NCBI RefSeq assembly: GCF_958298935.1
Contig: NC_084937.1
Location: forward strand, 27,103,568-27,167,567
Direction: 5' to 3'
Source: Phragmites australis
Lineage: Eukaryota > Streptophyta > Magnoliopsida > Poales > Poaceae
DNA: 64,000 bases
The notes beneath the pieces are model-generated. The model was given only the letters and a program-made list of their open reading frames with translations. It had not been told where the DNA came from and made no database searches. Within the stretch, counting starts at the first letter, position 1, and each line of letters begins with the position of its first letter. Made by a program: the position numbers and the translations under genes. Below, one piece after another: positions 12,719 through 26,127 of the stretch.

Positions 12719-12721
<3 letters not shown>
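11221..12721. other. Intergenic, repeat-like, no gene
   Basis: No coding region is supported. A TATA-like 'tgtataaatagg' near 11,858 and a T-run at about 11,515-11,523 could belong to an old transposon, but I cannot assign a family. Confidence 0.4.

Positions 12722-12776
<55 letters not shown>
12722..12776. repeat. (CT)n microsatellite
   Basis: There are about 27 uninterrupted CT copies. A short open frame across it reads as Ser-Leu repeats and is an artefact. Confidence 0.98.
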
Positions 12777-12779
<3 letters not shown>

Positions 12780-15700
12780 TGCTAAGAAAAGTAATTATTT
12801 TGACAGCCACATGAGCACTGAAACGCCGAGGTCGATTTCAGTGCAGTTGTTTACCTGGGGCGTCAGTCAAAAAAATCTACCTGTGGCCAGTCTTGGTGGC
12901 AGGAGCACCCAGAGCCGCCCATAAATAGGCAGCAGTCAGTGCTGCAATCATAGCCTCCAGCCGTCGAGTCGGTCGTCGAGTGAGCCATGCAGTGAACAGG
13001 CCAAACGGGTGCAGTAAAAGTAAGCAGCAGCAGCAGCAGTCGTAGTAACGGCCACACACACTACTGAACTAGTGAACTGGACTGGAGTCACTGGACCCGG
13101 TGAAAGAGCCGGCCGTCTCAGCTTCACAAGTGACTCTTCTCGACTCCCGGCTCCACCCCACCCATCGGCCGGGGCCCGGCGGCCGGACTCCGGAGCCTGG
13201 ATTCGGAGCGGCCGGGTTAATGAGCCGCACCGACCGGCGCTGCCACATGCACGAGCGCAGTAAACACTCCACCGGCTGGTACGACGACGACGACGAGTGG
13301 TGGCAGTAGCAGTACGCTTGCGGTTTCGCCATGGCCGATGGGCGACGGCTAGCTCGGCTCGTTTGTCGTCGTCTCCGCGCGCATGCAGATGCAGTCCCAC
13401 TCGGTGCGATTCGATTCTCATCCCGTCTGTGAATGTACGTACGTGCGTGTATATGTTCAGGTCGATCGTGATCAACTGCTGCTGTACGCGCGCACGCACG
13501 CACGTCCATCAGTCTCTTGCGATTATTATAATTTATACGTACGTACGTGCGTACAGCCGGTATGATAGTTTAGTGCACCTGGCGTGCATCCCGCGATCAC
13601 GAGACGTTTCACTGTTTCAGATGTACGAATCTACAGCAATACATTGCACGCATTATTCATTCTGCGTACCCCGCGTCACTTTTAATAATACAGTACTCTG
13701 TACTGTTAATATGCACTTATATATATACTGGAGTAGTATTTAGCAGTACTCAACTGCAAAAAAATAAGATCGATCTCTCAAGTTGGGGGCCTGCATGCAT
13801 GGATGGAATCATTTGAAAGAAGATGCGACTCCTCCTAACAACAACATTCTTTTACATTCCCGCTGCATCACGTGACCACGAATCATTCGGGCCCAGTAAA
13901 ATACTACTAAAGCCACCATTCCTTTCCACGAACAGAGAAAACAATTTTATCAAAAAAATAGAGAAAATAATGAAAGATCCACGATTTTTTTGAAAGATCC
14001 ACGATAGATAAAATAATGGAGCGAATGCTAGCTAGCTGCAAGGTGAGGTGAGACGGCAGTCCCATTGCCTCGGCTTTATAATGCTACCTATAATATATAC
14101 AGTGATTGTATAGTTTACATGACTGTTTATCTAGCATTGGCACCACATTTTGTATGTGTTTTTTTTTATGCAGAGGAGTTAGGTAGGGTGTGGTTCATCC
14201 ACTGGCTCTTCATCTTCCTCATTTTCCTCTTTTTCTCTCTCTTTTTCTTCTTTTATCTCCCTTATCCACGGTAAAAATTATTATGACTCCATTAACTACG
14301 AAGCGGTAGGTGGCTCCCCCAGACCCCCTGGATACTCTACATCTTCCAAGCTACAAAGCGTAAAGCAGAGAAGAAGAAGCAATTATGCGCCTACAAAACT
14401 TCACATACATTGAAAGAAAAATGAGAAAATTGATTCCATGTAATAAAGCTCCTTCATCGACTAATGTATATCATTTCCATGTAATGAAGCTCCTTCATCT
14501 AAAAACGTATAGATTTTAACATTAATCATATAGGTCCTCGTAAGTATTAGTAGTTATCCAATCAACTTCATGTACGTCCCTGGCTGGTTGCTGCTTGGAA
14601 GGTCTCTTGTAGGCCAGATTCAGACGAGTGGAGTTGGCGGGACAAATTCTTGGTAAGTGCAGAAAGAATAAGATCTCATCCGGTCCCTTTCATGGATTCC
14701 TGCTTTATTTTGAGAAGATTCGAGCACTTCTATCTGTCTCTGAATTTTCTTTTGGTCAAATCATCAAACCCAGGAAGACTTTGTGCAGACGCACTCCAAC
14801 AAAGTTTTTTATTTTTATGCTACCGATAGTACGGTAGTACCGACTCGTCCAAGATCAATTCGAGCTCAGGAAAAGAAACATGTGCTCAGTTTCTTTTTTC
14901 GAAAATATGCCACATGTTTTGAATCAGACGAAAATAGATCATAAAACTCTCACAAATTCAGCGTAAAAACCCACGTTCACGATCAATTAATAATAAGGTA
15001 TCAATGATCAAATAGATGATAATTTTTTCACAAAAAAATAGATAATAATTTTTGGATTTCACGCGCTATATAAGCTGCGTCCTGGTTTCCATGTATTCTC
15101 CAATTTTAAGTTGTAACAGATGGCAGTACGACCAAATACAAGAGACTATTAGGCAGGCTCCCCTTCCCTATTGTTCAACGTCTTGTCCGATTTTATCCAT
15201 CTTTTTCTGAAGTCGAAATGTTGAATACAGCATGGCTACTGTTCAGAATTGTCTTCGGTAAAAACCACATGCGATTCCCATTTACACTTTATTTAGAATG
15301 CCAGATACTATGCATTTGAGGCTCCACAGATTGGCTTCTTTTCAAGTTCCAAGTAATCTGAACCCAAATTTTCAGATCAGAGAGAGCAAATATTAAAATG
15401 GCACACAATGATGAGACGATCAGGCTTTTGCGCTTGCGGGAAGATTCACCTTGATGTTTTAATACTGTCCAAACCCCCCTTTCGTGGATCACTCCACTCC
15501 ATATTTGATCTTACAGTACAGTTCCTGCACGTGATCAGGGATTAAAAACTTAAACTTCTGACAAAGCCATCTCAACTACATGAACTGCAGCAGTTGTGGT
15601 TAAATTTCTGATAAAATATAATAAAACTACCATGACAACTTAAAGAGAAATGGAAAATCCGCAACTTGCTCTGACTTCTGATATATTATTTGACATTATT

Positions 15701-15995
15701 TTCCCGGTTCTAATTACCACTAGGTCACACTTGCTGATATTAAAATTCCATTTGGCGCTGACGTTGCCACACATCCGAGCAGTCCGATCACAATCCAACG
15801 CTCCACATTACATGTGGACTGGTGTGTACAGTAGTGGAAGAAGACGTTCTTTCTGAAAAATAAGACCTGCCTGATCTAGCTATGTTGTGCTATTATATAT
15901 ATTTGTCTCTCTTTCCATTTTTCCAGGTCAATCAGGAGTAACTTAATTGCATATATGCCTCTCTTTCTAAGAAACAAGTAGAGATTTATCTTGAT
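12777..15995. other. Intergenic, no gene supported
   Basis: GC-rich DNA at 12,950-13,510 opens several overlapping frames on both strands, all Arg/Ser-rich and unlike known families. GTAC-type repeats occur at 13,436-13,446 and 13,539-13,552. Small direct repeats are visible: 'gaaagatccacgat' near 13,972 and 13,992, and 'ccatgtaatgaagctcctt' near 14,436 and 14,478. Confidence 0.5.
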
Positions 15996-16004
15996 TTATC
16001 GTTT

Positions 16005-17920
16005 GTGATAAGTGATTAATAATGTGTGGTTTTTGGTTGAGTGTCTATTGTGTTCAATAATTTATCTTATCTAACTAAAGTAGCAAAGAATCAGAGATTG
16101 TGTCGTTGTCTCGGTGCAGAAAGTTTACACTCACCGAAAAGTCCAGTGTGAGGGTGTTTGACCTCACCGGATAGTCCAGTGTGTGGCAGATGTGAGTACT
16201 AGAGTTTTTTTTAACGCAAAGGTAGAGAAAAATTCATTCACCGGAAGGTCCAGTGTTGGTGAGAGTGAGCACCGTACTAATTCTTACAGAGAAGGATTTT
16301 TTTAGAGAACGCCGGATGGTCTGGTATTGGTAATGGGTGCACACCGGACTAATTTTTCTAAAAGGACTGAAATATGTGTACCAAGAGCAATTATGTTCAT
16401 CAGATGGTCTGGTGTGTGTAATGTTGAACACCGGAGAGAGCATCAAACCATATTTTCTAGTGAGAAAAAATTCCAGCACAGAGGGCAAGGTGAAGGCGTC
16501 GGATGGTCCAGTGTTGGGTGTGAGCACCGGAAGTGGTCACTGAACTAATTTTATTGGAGAGGAATGCAAACCGAGTTATAATAGAGTTGTACTCACTAGA
16601 TGGTCCGGTGTTATACTAGTGTGAACGTCAGATCATCTGGTGTTCATATTTTTGTTACGTCTTTTTCAACTTGATTTTGATTTGGACTAACATATGATGA
16701 TGTTATATGGTTCTGAAGATGCATGTTTTTTTGTTTTATGGTATGCATGTGATGGATACAACTTGGCGGTCGACGATAGGATGATCGGGGCTAAGCGAGA
16801 GGCTTGGTACCAAACGATCAAAAAGGTCGAGTGGAGTCAAAAGAGATCTTAACTGTACATATGGAGGTCAAGCAAAGTATGAGGTGAAGGATGAAATCGA
16901 CGTGTTGACAAAGTCAAGCAAAGGGGATGTCGTGTAAGTGATAAGGCGGTTCGAGGAATCGAAAACTGGAGAGACTTACTGGTGGTCAGGATTGTAAGAC
17001 AGAGGACACGCGTCAATATTGAAAGACTTGCTTGAGGTCAAAGCAAGCAGTTGTGAGTCATGTTTTGAGAAGCGTGCGAGTCGGTTTCCTGGTTTGACCA
17101 CAAAACTGTGGGTGGATGAAGTGCACGTGGTATCATCACGAAGCTTGCGTCGAGTCGAACCTAAGCCGTAATGCGTCATGATTGTCTGATGGATGGAGGA
17201 GAAAATGGACCAAAATACTCTCATTGGTAGGTAGGAGTGTAATACAAGAGAGGAGTATTTTAGGAATAGTCAAGGAAACTTAGGTGTTAAGTTTCCTAGG
17301 CTGTAAATAGAGGGGTATGGTTGGTTGTGGATGAGTCCCTTGAGCCATTTATTTTGAGAGCTAGGATTTTTAGAAGAGAGAAGATGATAGACTTAGTCTT
17401 TGTAATAGATTAGCGTTTTTGGAGAGAAAAACTATCTGGTATTCTGGCTAAAATAGGATTGATCTCTGTGAGTAATAAAATGCAAGTTTGGTTTGGTGTT
17501 CGTGTTTATCTCCTTCTAGTTTACCTCTATTGGATCTATTTCGTGTTGCGAGTTTCGTATTTTGGATGCAATTTTCGTTTTGGTTTTTGACTGAAATTTC
17601 AACACATTGGAAAGTTATTTCTTCTTGATGCTAGTGACACATAATTTATATACACATGTATATGTGATGAGGTCTTGAATTCCCTTATATCTAGACTATT
17701 ATCTTGAAGAGTTTACTTACCCGGTGATTTTGTCTTTGTTTTGTCCTTCTTCAAAGTTGCGAGCTTATGTGCAGAAAGATATATGGAATGTTTTTAATGA
17801 AACCTATGGTTCATATTCTATCTGTGTAGCCATATTACCTTAAAACTTTTTATCTTGTTTTATCTCTCTAAGTATTTTGCTTCCGCTTAAGATTTAGAGA
17901 TGTTAGTTGGGTGATTAAAA
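16005..17920 (+). mobile_element. LTR-like retroelement sequence, copy B
   Basis: This is the second copy of the element at 452-2,710. It carries the array of CACCGGA...GGTCTGGTG-like motifs (about 16,130-16,650), one copy of the 'gagaggcttggtaccaaacgatc' segment, the TATA-like 'ggctgtaaatagaggg' at about 17,302, 'ctttgtaatagatta' at 17,397, and the shared 'gaggtcttgaat' tail near 17,670. No open frame of useful size follows. The ends are approximate because no target duplication is apparent. Confidence 0.5.
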
Positions 17921-20900
17921 TAGAAGAAGATCATTTATTTCGTAAGAAATTATTAAGATGCATATTTACCTTCTCTATTCGTCACTCTTGATTCTACGCT
18001 TTCTTTTATTTTTGAAGGGTTCTGGCTAGTTGTGGAAGAGTGTATAATAATAATTACGTAATAGTCAAACAGTAGACGCCCCTTATGTGGTTTCTGACAT
18101 AAAATGTTTTCTTTTAGCATTTCTCTACTCTATTAATTCTGGTTCAAGCCCTACATCAGTTGCATTTCTTTTAGCATTTCTCTACTCTGTTAATTCAAGT
18201 TCAGGTTAACCATCTATCTGCCGTGCTTGACGGGGCTCGATTCTGAAGAAGCACTTTTCCTTCTTTTTGAAATTTCACAGAGACTTATTCAAGCAGCAGA
18301 ATTTGGAACACAGTAGTACTGAAAGATCCGAAGAAGGTTCGTTTAAAAGAAAAATCTGAAGAAGAAAGCAGTAGTAGCACCTAGATCTGAATCTGTGTCT
18401 TTCTTGGAATTCCCTTTTCTTTTCTCAGGCCAAAGCTTCATCTGGAACTGGCCCTCACACACACAAAAAAGGGGGTTTGTCTGGAAGCCGGTGCAGGCAT
18501 TTATCTATCCGATCATCTCGACTGCATCGACCTGACCTTTGCAGCTCAGCTGAACAATCACCAATACTATCTAGAATTCTTCTAGGTAAGATGTCCATCG
18601 CCGAACCCATCCGTTTCTCAGAACGGGAAAAACAAAAAGGCCAACGAAGCCAGAAAGCAGAAACGCTCATGATCTTGCTTGTACAGTGCAGAAACAAAAA
18701 GCAGCACTGAACATGGCCTGAGCTGATCCTCTACGTGTCACACGCTCCATGCACTGACAAGAATTTCCCCATGCATCAGGTAGATACAATGATACAATAC
18801 AAAGCATTGATCGATCTGTCCAGGCACAGCAAGATTCTGCACTAACATAGTGATAAATTGGTCATGAACACGTTGATCTACCCCGTACACGCCATGCACT
18901 CCTGTACTTACCAAAAGCCAGCCTGCAATGGCTCCAGTCTAGACATGGTCAGTCCTCACAAGTCACAAGCATGTGTTCTTGGCTGTGCATTGTGTTGAAT
19001 GCATTCAGCTGCAGGGTGCGTTTGTACAAATGATTGAAGAAGGGGGACCCCTCGCGCGGTCCAGATCCTGAGTCACACTACTGCCCTCCAAGGCCCCAAT
19101 GATTTTCCACCAAGATGGCGCAGATTGGACCGTCGGATCGGGCACCGACGGTGCCAGATAGACGCCGGTGGGGATGGTGCAGGGGTTTTCATCAGATCCA
19201 GAGAATTTCACTGGTGCAAATGTGGACAATTTTGGCCACTTTATTTTGAGCCTACTGCTTTATCTTTCGTACGGTTGGATTTGTATACTAGATATAGCAA
19301 TTTGAAGAAGTATGAAAGATAAATATTGAGAGATTGAATGTATGTTTGAAATGTATGTTGAACGTCTACATATGAAAGGCAAATAATAGAAGATTAAATA
19401 TATTTTTGGAGGAAAAAATATGGTCTAACTTTGTACGGTGACCGTTTGATCAAATTGAGTGGATAATGTAGATGGATAGTAACTGTCATAACTCGTGCAT
19501 TTTATAGGAGTATAGATGATACATTCCAAATATAGATGCCACTTGCTTATGCACTTTTCAAAGTATTTGGTGTTTTTGCACATGGGTCCTCAAGGTCTTT
19601 TTGTTTACTTTAACCAGCTAAAAGCGTGAACAACACATGTTTCTCCCAACAGAAGTACAGAACTAGGTGTGTTCAAGATAGTCTAGTTCGTCAGCTTATA
19701 CCTGGAATGGGTTGTGAATCAATCACAATCCATCGTGTATGGAACTCTATCCACTTGTTTGTTAGTTAACTCATGATGTCCATGTTGCACCCATGGTTGT
19801 TGGTCAACTTTTTCCTGGGGATGTGTATGATGAGTTTCAGGTGGTGTAGTGTGATGCACTCTGACGCACAACTACGTGGTATTCTATTTGGTCGGAATCG
19901 GATCTATATTTTCTAGGTACACAATGTTAGTAATCGTCTACAATAGTTGTGAACAATGTTACAATCCATAACCGCAAAAAGTTTGTGTTGGTTGACGTTT
20001 ATGTCAATCATCACACCTGTTCTTATTTTGTTAACGAAAGGGCAGGAGCTCTGCAAGTCAGTGGTTATAAACTCGAATATGCATAGTTTCTTGTGTATTC
20101 CCAATACTGTTACTCCACGAATCAAAGCTATGCAAGCGCAAAATTTTGGTCGATTTGCAGAGACCACCACGATGAGCGTCTTAGAAAGTCCATGAAACAA
20201 AGAAAAGCCATAGTACACACTACTCTAAGGTTTCGAACATTTCCCTTTTGCCCGGGCACTCAGTTAGGTGACAATTTCCACAAATGAGGTCAGAAACTTT
20301 CGAAGAGCAGCCTAGCTTATGGACTGTCTTGGTTAAAACTACTTAAATTATCGCAAGCAGATACATCACGCAAAAAGGTTCTTGTCGATACACGAAGAAC
20401 TTGCACAAATGGAAATTGGAAAGGATGAGTTAGGTCTTTTATTTTACATATATGGGAGCAGGTTGATGAGACAGACTGCTTCTCAAATCTATCTCCTCCT
20501 TTTCCTTTTCTTTTTTCTTGATTCGGCTTGCTGATGTTTTGCAAGGGAACAAGAGGAGGATGACATGTTTCTCTCTCTCTCTCTCTCTCCCTTTTCCGGT
20601 GTCTTTCTTGAAGACATTTCGGTGGTTCATCCACTCCATCTACTTCCCCAAGAAAACTCATCATTCCTTGATGGAACAAAAGTGATTTCTTCTCTACTTT
20701 TTTTTCTTTTGGGGCGAAATTTCTTCCCTACTTTTCTCCAGGCCTTTTGTCAACCAGACAAAAATGCTTTGGTGGTTAAATTTTCTAGGGTGTTCTCAAC
20801 CTCTTGTGTACTATATGACATGGCATTGATAAAGATATGTCGTCATTTTTAAAGAAGAGGATGACCTATATGTTTGTTTTGCACGTTCCAAGTGCCACCA

Positions 20901-21218
20901 GCTTTGTCTCCAGGCAGATAGATCGACACACTTTTGGCTCCCACGAACACCAGCTTGCGCCTCACCATTCCCATGACCTCATGTACATGTTTTTTATTTT
21001 ACTTGTGTAAAGTTTTGCTCCAAATGAAAATCGAATGACCTCGTGTAGAAAGATATTACAGGTAGTACGACAAATGGAGGGGGAAAAAAAGGAGAAACAA
21101 CCTGCTGCATACAATGACCAAGCACTGGTTCGGTTGGCTAGGCTGACGGTGCGCCGTGTGAGAACGTTATTTAGTTGGATACCTAACTTTTTTGAAAAAA
21201 AATAAATATATAGTAACT
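17921..21218. other. Intergenic, no gene supported
   Basis: Short open frames at 18,455-18,710, 19,913-20,218 and 20,317-20,679 show no family resemblance. A short (CT)n lies at about 20,571-20,590. I see nothing else that can be named. Confidence 0.45.
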
Positions 21219-21238
21219 ATATATATATATATATATAT
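21219..21238. repeat. Short (AT)n microsatellite
   Basis: About ten AT copies in an AT-rich setting. Confidence 0.9.
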
Positions 21239-22710
21239 CTTTAATTGAGTCAACTTATTTGTTTGCCGCATTAATACATTAGACCATTTAGCAAAACATG
21301 AGTCAAAGTTACTATCCATCATCCACTCAGCCTATTAATTAAAAAGAGCTCACCTTCTCATACCACAACAGCGAGAATCTTCATACCATATATACTTATT
21401 ATTCAATCACTAAATTTTAGATCCGCCACTGAAATGGTACTACTGGCCAGTCGCCGCCCGGGGTCCATGGAACAGTGGTGCTCAGTGCTCTGCTCCCAAG
21501 TTCCGGAAGTCCATCGATCTTCAAGCGGCGGCCGTGCGGTTGCGTCGGCGGCAACTTCTTGCTGCCGAGGAGCATCTTCTTGGCCCAGGCCGGTCAGGTC
21601 CCAAGTCCCAGGCTCGGATCGGTCAAATTCTACGTCCCCCCTGCGCCCATCTTCGTGTTGGATGTGAGGGAGAGCCGCCGCCGCCGCCTGGTGCAGGGGC
21701 AGCTCGGTGGATTGGTAGCGAGGACTCGCGGTTGGCTACTTGGACTGGATGAATCAATGCGACAAGAGAACTTCGTTATGTGCGTCGACACGTGCGCCAG
21801 ACGTATCTGTCTAAAACTCCTGCTCGTGTTTCTCTCGTTGTTTTTGTGAATCCAGGTTTGTGATTTTAGACCTGATGGATTTGAATTTGAGTTCAAGGGC
21901 TGGGTTTAACCAAAAAAAAAAGAAAAGAAAGAGAGAAGTAATGAAAAGGTTGTTCTATTTTTCAGTTGTCTGAAAACGGCCTTTGCTTTAAGCGGCCAAT
22001 TTCAGCCATCCGATCAAGATCCGAGCGTCTAGCCGTCATCTTCTTACTCCTCTCCTGCTGCTTTGCTGACCCCCGCCTAGTGCATGTCTCTATCGTCTCT
22101 AGCGGTGGGGATGCCGCTAGATACACATCCTTCGTGCTAATCTCTCTATTTTAGGCTCTCTCGTGCTAGCATCAACCCACTAGTTATCCGTCATCTTGCC
22201 ACTCTCTTTCCGCGCTTGCCTCCTCTATTTAACCTACCTGCCACCCCGAATCCTCTTCTAAGTTCAGCAGCAATAGAGAACTCCAAATCCTGAAACCCCT
22301 AACTTTAACGCTGTCGATAGCCACCGTTCTTCTTCGCTGAAAGCGAGCTCGTTTTCAGTGTACGAAGAATAGGAGGATTGGAAAAGAAAGCGAGGAAATG
22401 CTCGGGGGTAGACGGGTCGTTCTAGGTCGCACCACGCGTAGACCTGGAGTTTGGGCATGCATGGTCAAATTCCATGTGCTCCAGTTCCAACGTCCCTGAT
22501 GCGTCTTCGTTCTACCACAATCTTGTACACGCTCGCACCGTCGTCCCTGTGCTGATCACTCACGCGAGCAATGGCGTGGCCTAGAGCGTCGCCGCTGCCT
22601 CGTCCATGGTCGCCCTACCAGTACACCGAGACAACAGCGATAGCCATTTGGGGCCACGGTGAGCAAAATTAGCAGGAAGAAAACAACCGGATCGGAGCAG
22701 GGCATGTACT

Positions 22711-23452
22711 GAGAGCATCTAGCAGATCAATCAAATTTAACTCTGCATATCTTTATTTAACTATTCACTCTATAAAATTTTCTCTTCATATTTCTACACA
22801 CTTCAACAGATTAGTTAAATCTTGCTCCCAATATCCTATGTACTTCATTTTATTCGTACCTAATTTATTTGTAAGGGCTATTTTTTTTTTGCAATGGCTA
22901 TAATTTCAACATTTAAAGTGCAAGCAGTAGTAGCACACACTAAATACTAAAATTTCCCATGTAACTTAGGGTTGTCAATAATTTTAGAAACTATTAATTA
23001 GTTTAGATGAATATTCATGAATTTTTCATGATTTTTGGGAATTAAATTTATGCCCTAAAAATTCAAGAGAAGTATAAAAGCAGTCAAATTTGAAGAATTT
23101 TCATTTAAAATTTGTAAGAGATTTTTAGTTGGAATCAGTTAAAATAGGTTGTCTGTTATTTATTCTACAAGCATAAAAATCAGTATAATTTTAGGAGCTT
23201 CGGAAGTTCACCTTTTGAATTTATAAAAGAGGGGAGAAGAAGTGAATTTTTGAAGCATTTGGCCAAACTTGCTGTCGAGGTCGGGATGGCGAGCAGTGAG
23301 GACTCGCTATCTTTACCGAGCGAGGAGGCTGGAATGACGTGTCTACAGGGATGGCGAGGCAGTTGCCGCATTTGCTGGAGAACGTGTTTTCACGGTTTTG
23401 AGCAGAAATAGCGATGGCGAGTCATTTGCCGCATCTGTTGAAGATGCTCTGA
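22711..23452. mobile_element. MITE-like element with imperfect inverted ends
   Basis: The left end reads 'gagagcatctagcagat' and the right end, reversed, reads 'cagagcatcttcaacagat', so the termini are imperfect inverted repeats of the 'agagcatct..cagat' type common in grass MITEs. The interior is AT-rich and non-coding. Near the right end the phrase 'ttgccgcat(c/t)tg' occurs twice (about 23,364 and 23,428). No target duplication could be fixed. Confidence 0.4.
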
Positions 23453-23459
23453 TGGTGCT

Positions 23460-25530
23460 GGAGCCTAAGACCGGCGGCGATGTCGTCCATGGCCGCCGCT
23501 GGGCAGAGTCTCCGCCCTATCGGTGCCCGCATACCGCTCAGTCGTTTTGGTTGGAGTATGAGCCTCTTTGGGTAGAGTCCCGGCCACCCTGCCTGGTCCA
23601 GCAGCAAATCCAGACGTTGGATTTTGGACACTGAACCTGGATCTGCGGCGGTGGAGAACCGGACACGACGGACCGCGCGCGCACCCGATCCACGCAGATG
23701 TGCGGCCGCGGTGGCGCGGTGGGGCGCTCGCGCTCGTGGCCGGCCCGGGACAAGGGCGTCGGTCCAAAGCCACAAGACAGAGAGCACGTACGTTGGACAT
23801 GCCATATCTGACCGACATGTCGCCAGCAGCACGGGCTGCACGGGCTGGGGCAGTTCATTCATTTCAAGCTTGTCGCAGCAGTGTCCGAGCTAGTGCCATT
23901 CGCTTCAGTCATTCAGCTGGTCGAGCTCCACTCTCCACACGTACTCCAGGTCTGTCCCGCTTGAACCGCAAAATCACATGCAGGATGCCGGTCCAGTCAG
24001 CCATGCCGGCCTGCTGCAGGTCCGGTCCATTTGGGTTGCTTGCTGCGTCCATGAGGACCATGTCTGTCTTGTTGCTCCAGCTAGCTAGCTAGGGCTGCCC
24101 CTCCTGGCGAGGAAAGCGGCCAGTTAAATACATGGCCGAAGCGTAGTGCATGTACTCGTGGCGCGCGGTACACGCACTGCTGCGTGCGTAGGGTTGAAGC
24201 GAGTGGAGTGGTCACGGCTGGGGAACAGAGAACAAGAACATTCACGCCGTGCCATGCTATGAGCCTTCGGTTCCAGCTCGAAAGCGCTACTCGGACATGA
24301 CTCGCTACTCCAACTTTCAAGGACACATCCTTCTCCGGTTGAGCGCCGTTCGACGTACGGTACGGTGTGGGATCGGAGTCGTTTGGTCTTGGCATGTAGC
24401 TTCGTGTCCAATTCATCCGGCATGGGCTTATTCCCTGCTGGCTCATGTACTGCAGCTCCATGTGCTGCAGCATTACATGGATCCTGCAAAGAAAGATGCA
24501 ACAAACTGTGTACAGTAGCGAAAGGGGAACATGCATGCGTGCATGATGGGATAGCAATCAGAGACGCCCGTTGAAACGAGATCTGGTCACGGATGGCGAG
24601 GAAGATTGCCGGCGGACGGGAACAGCAGGGCCGGCCTGTGAAAAAACGGTGAGGTGAGTTTTCTGGGTCACGTCGCTCCTCCTCTCCGGTCAGTAGAATC
24701 TGGAGGTAGCTCATCGTTTCATTGGCGCGAGAGTTGTTTGACGGGGCCATGCACATGTTGTTTGCCTAGTACTCCAACGACTGTGCTGCTCCAGGTTGGA
24801 ATCAGATCCTATGCGAGAGGTGCAAACAGTGAGTGAAATCCTCAAGATGACAGCCTGAGAGAAATCCTCAAGATGTCTTAGAAATCTTCAAGAGGCGCCA
24901 GATGAATCCGCGGTTCACTCTTTACTCCCGTGCCCTCGAGAAGTCGCGAGCACCCACGATTGCAGGAACCCTCTCTCTTCGCCATCCGCGCCCTCTGCCT
25001 GCAGCCGGGGCTAGGGTTTTCGGCGATGCAGGCACCTCCTTCACCAAAGGTCGTCTCATGTATTAGCGAATTATCACTAGATATAGAAGTAAAATCTCAC
25101 CCAAATCAAAAGTTTTTTCCTGACGAATTAAAAGCTTCCATCTGCTCACGAATCGAATGCATTGATTGTGAATTGGGATGGGATGCGGCGGAGGGACACA
25201 ACAATGCCTGGCATCGAGCGGACGGAGGTGGAAGAAAGGGAGAAGCTATGAAAAGTGATATAATCCTATTTATTCAAATTTCCTATTTTAAATAATATTT
25301 TTGTAATTTTTCAATAAAATAATACTATTTTTAAAAAACTCCTAGCTATATAGCTCGACCTGACACGTACAGCTTCTTGAGACTCTGCACGCCACTGTTC
25401 CTCACCTGGCAAACTCTCCCGGCCGATCCAGAACAAAAGGATCCGTCTAGGATTAGACACGGAAAGGTGACAAGCTGCTGCCTGCTGAAAGAAGCAAGGC
25501 TGGAAGGCTAGAACCAAACCAATCAAGTCG
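23460..25530. other. GC-rich intergenic region, no gene supported
   Basis: Many overlapping frames are open on both strands at 23,400-24,760 because of high GC and CG content. Their translations are Arg/Ala/Pro-rich and no frame shows a domain, a splice pattern or a favoured strand. A CpG-rich promoter or degraded gene is possible but not shown. Confidence 0.4.
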
Positions 25531-25531
25531 G

Positions 25532-26127
25532 TAGGACGTGTTTGGATGGGTGGCTCGGCTCGTGCATGCACCCGTTCATGCAGGACGCTCGTGAAGACAT
25601 TCGTTTGAATGCCTGGATGGCCTGCACCCGCTCATGCAGCTGCATCCGCCCAGCCAGGCTCTGGGAAACACCGGAATCGGTCGTTTCCCGCGGGCCTGGC
25701 TGGTAACACTGTACGTACGATTTTTTTATTTAAATTTTGATTTTATTTAGAGGTCCAAAAATTCTAAATATTTTTGTGAGTAAATTAGAGGTCACTAACA
25801 ACCCATTTTAATTAGTTTGATCTAAAAAGCCTAAGTCAATATTGAATTAAAATTCTCTAAAAACCATAAAAAATTCACTAATATTCTTATCCGGTAATGT
25901 ACTAATTTATAAAAATATTTTCAACATAGGTTATTTGATAAAAAAGTGAGTTTTTTTTAATACAACATATACTCATGCAGTCAACCAAACACAATCTCTT
26001 CTCAACCAGACTGAACACATGCAGCCAACTAAACAGATCCTACTGCATCTCCCCAGCCTATCTCAACTCAGCCTTTATGACTCATACAATCAGACTGAGA
26101 ACATGCAGGCAACCAAACAGACCCTAG
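25532..26127. mobile_element. Possible Tourist-type MITE with internal insertion
   Basis: The left end 'ggacgtgtttggatggg' and the right end 'ggcaaccaaacagaccc' are imperfect inverted copies of the 'GGnCTGTTTGG' terminus of Tourist-type elements. The interior mixes a GC-rich segment with an AT-rich block at about 25,735-25,960 that looks like a separate insertion. Borders and class are uncertain. Confidence 0.35.

Noticed and set aside
12948..13509. Overlapping long frames on both strands in GC-rich DNA
   Set aside because: Composition-driven; Arg/Ser-rich, no domain, no preferred frame and no splice partner.
23422..24756. Several 100-210-codon frames on both strands
   Set aside because: They overlap each other in a CG-rich patch and resemble no family; no exon structure supports one strand.
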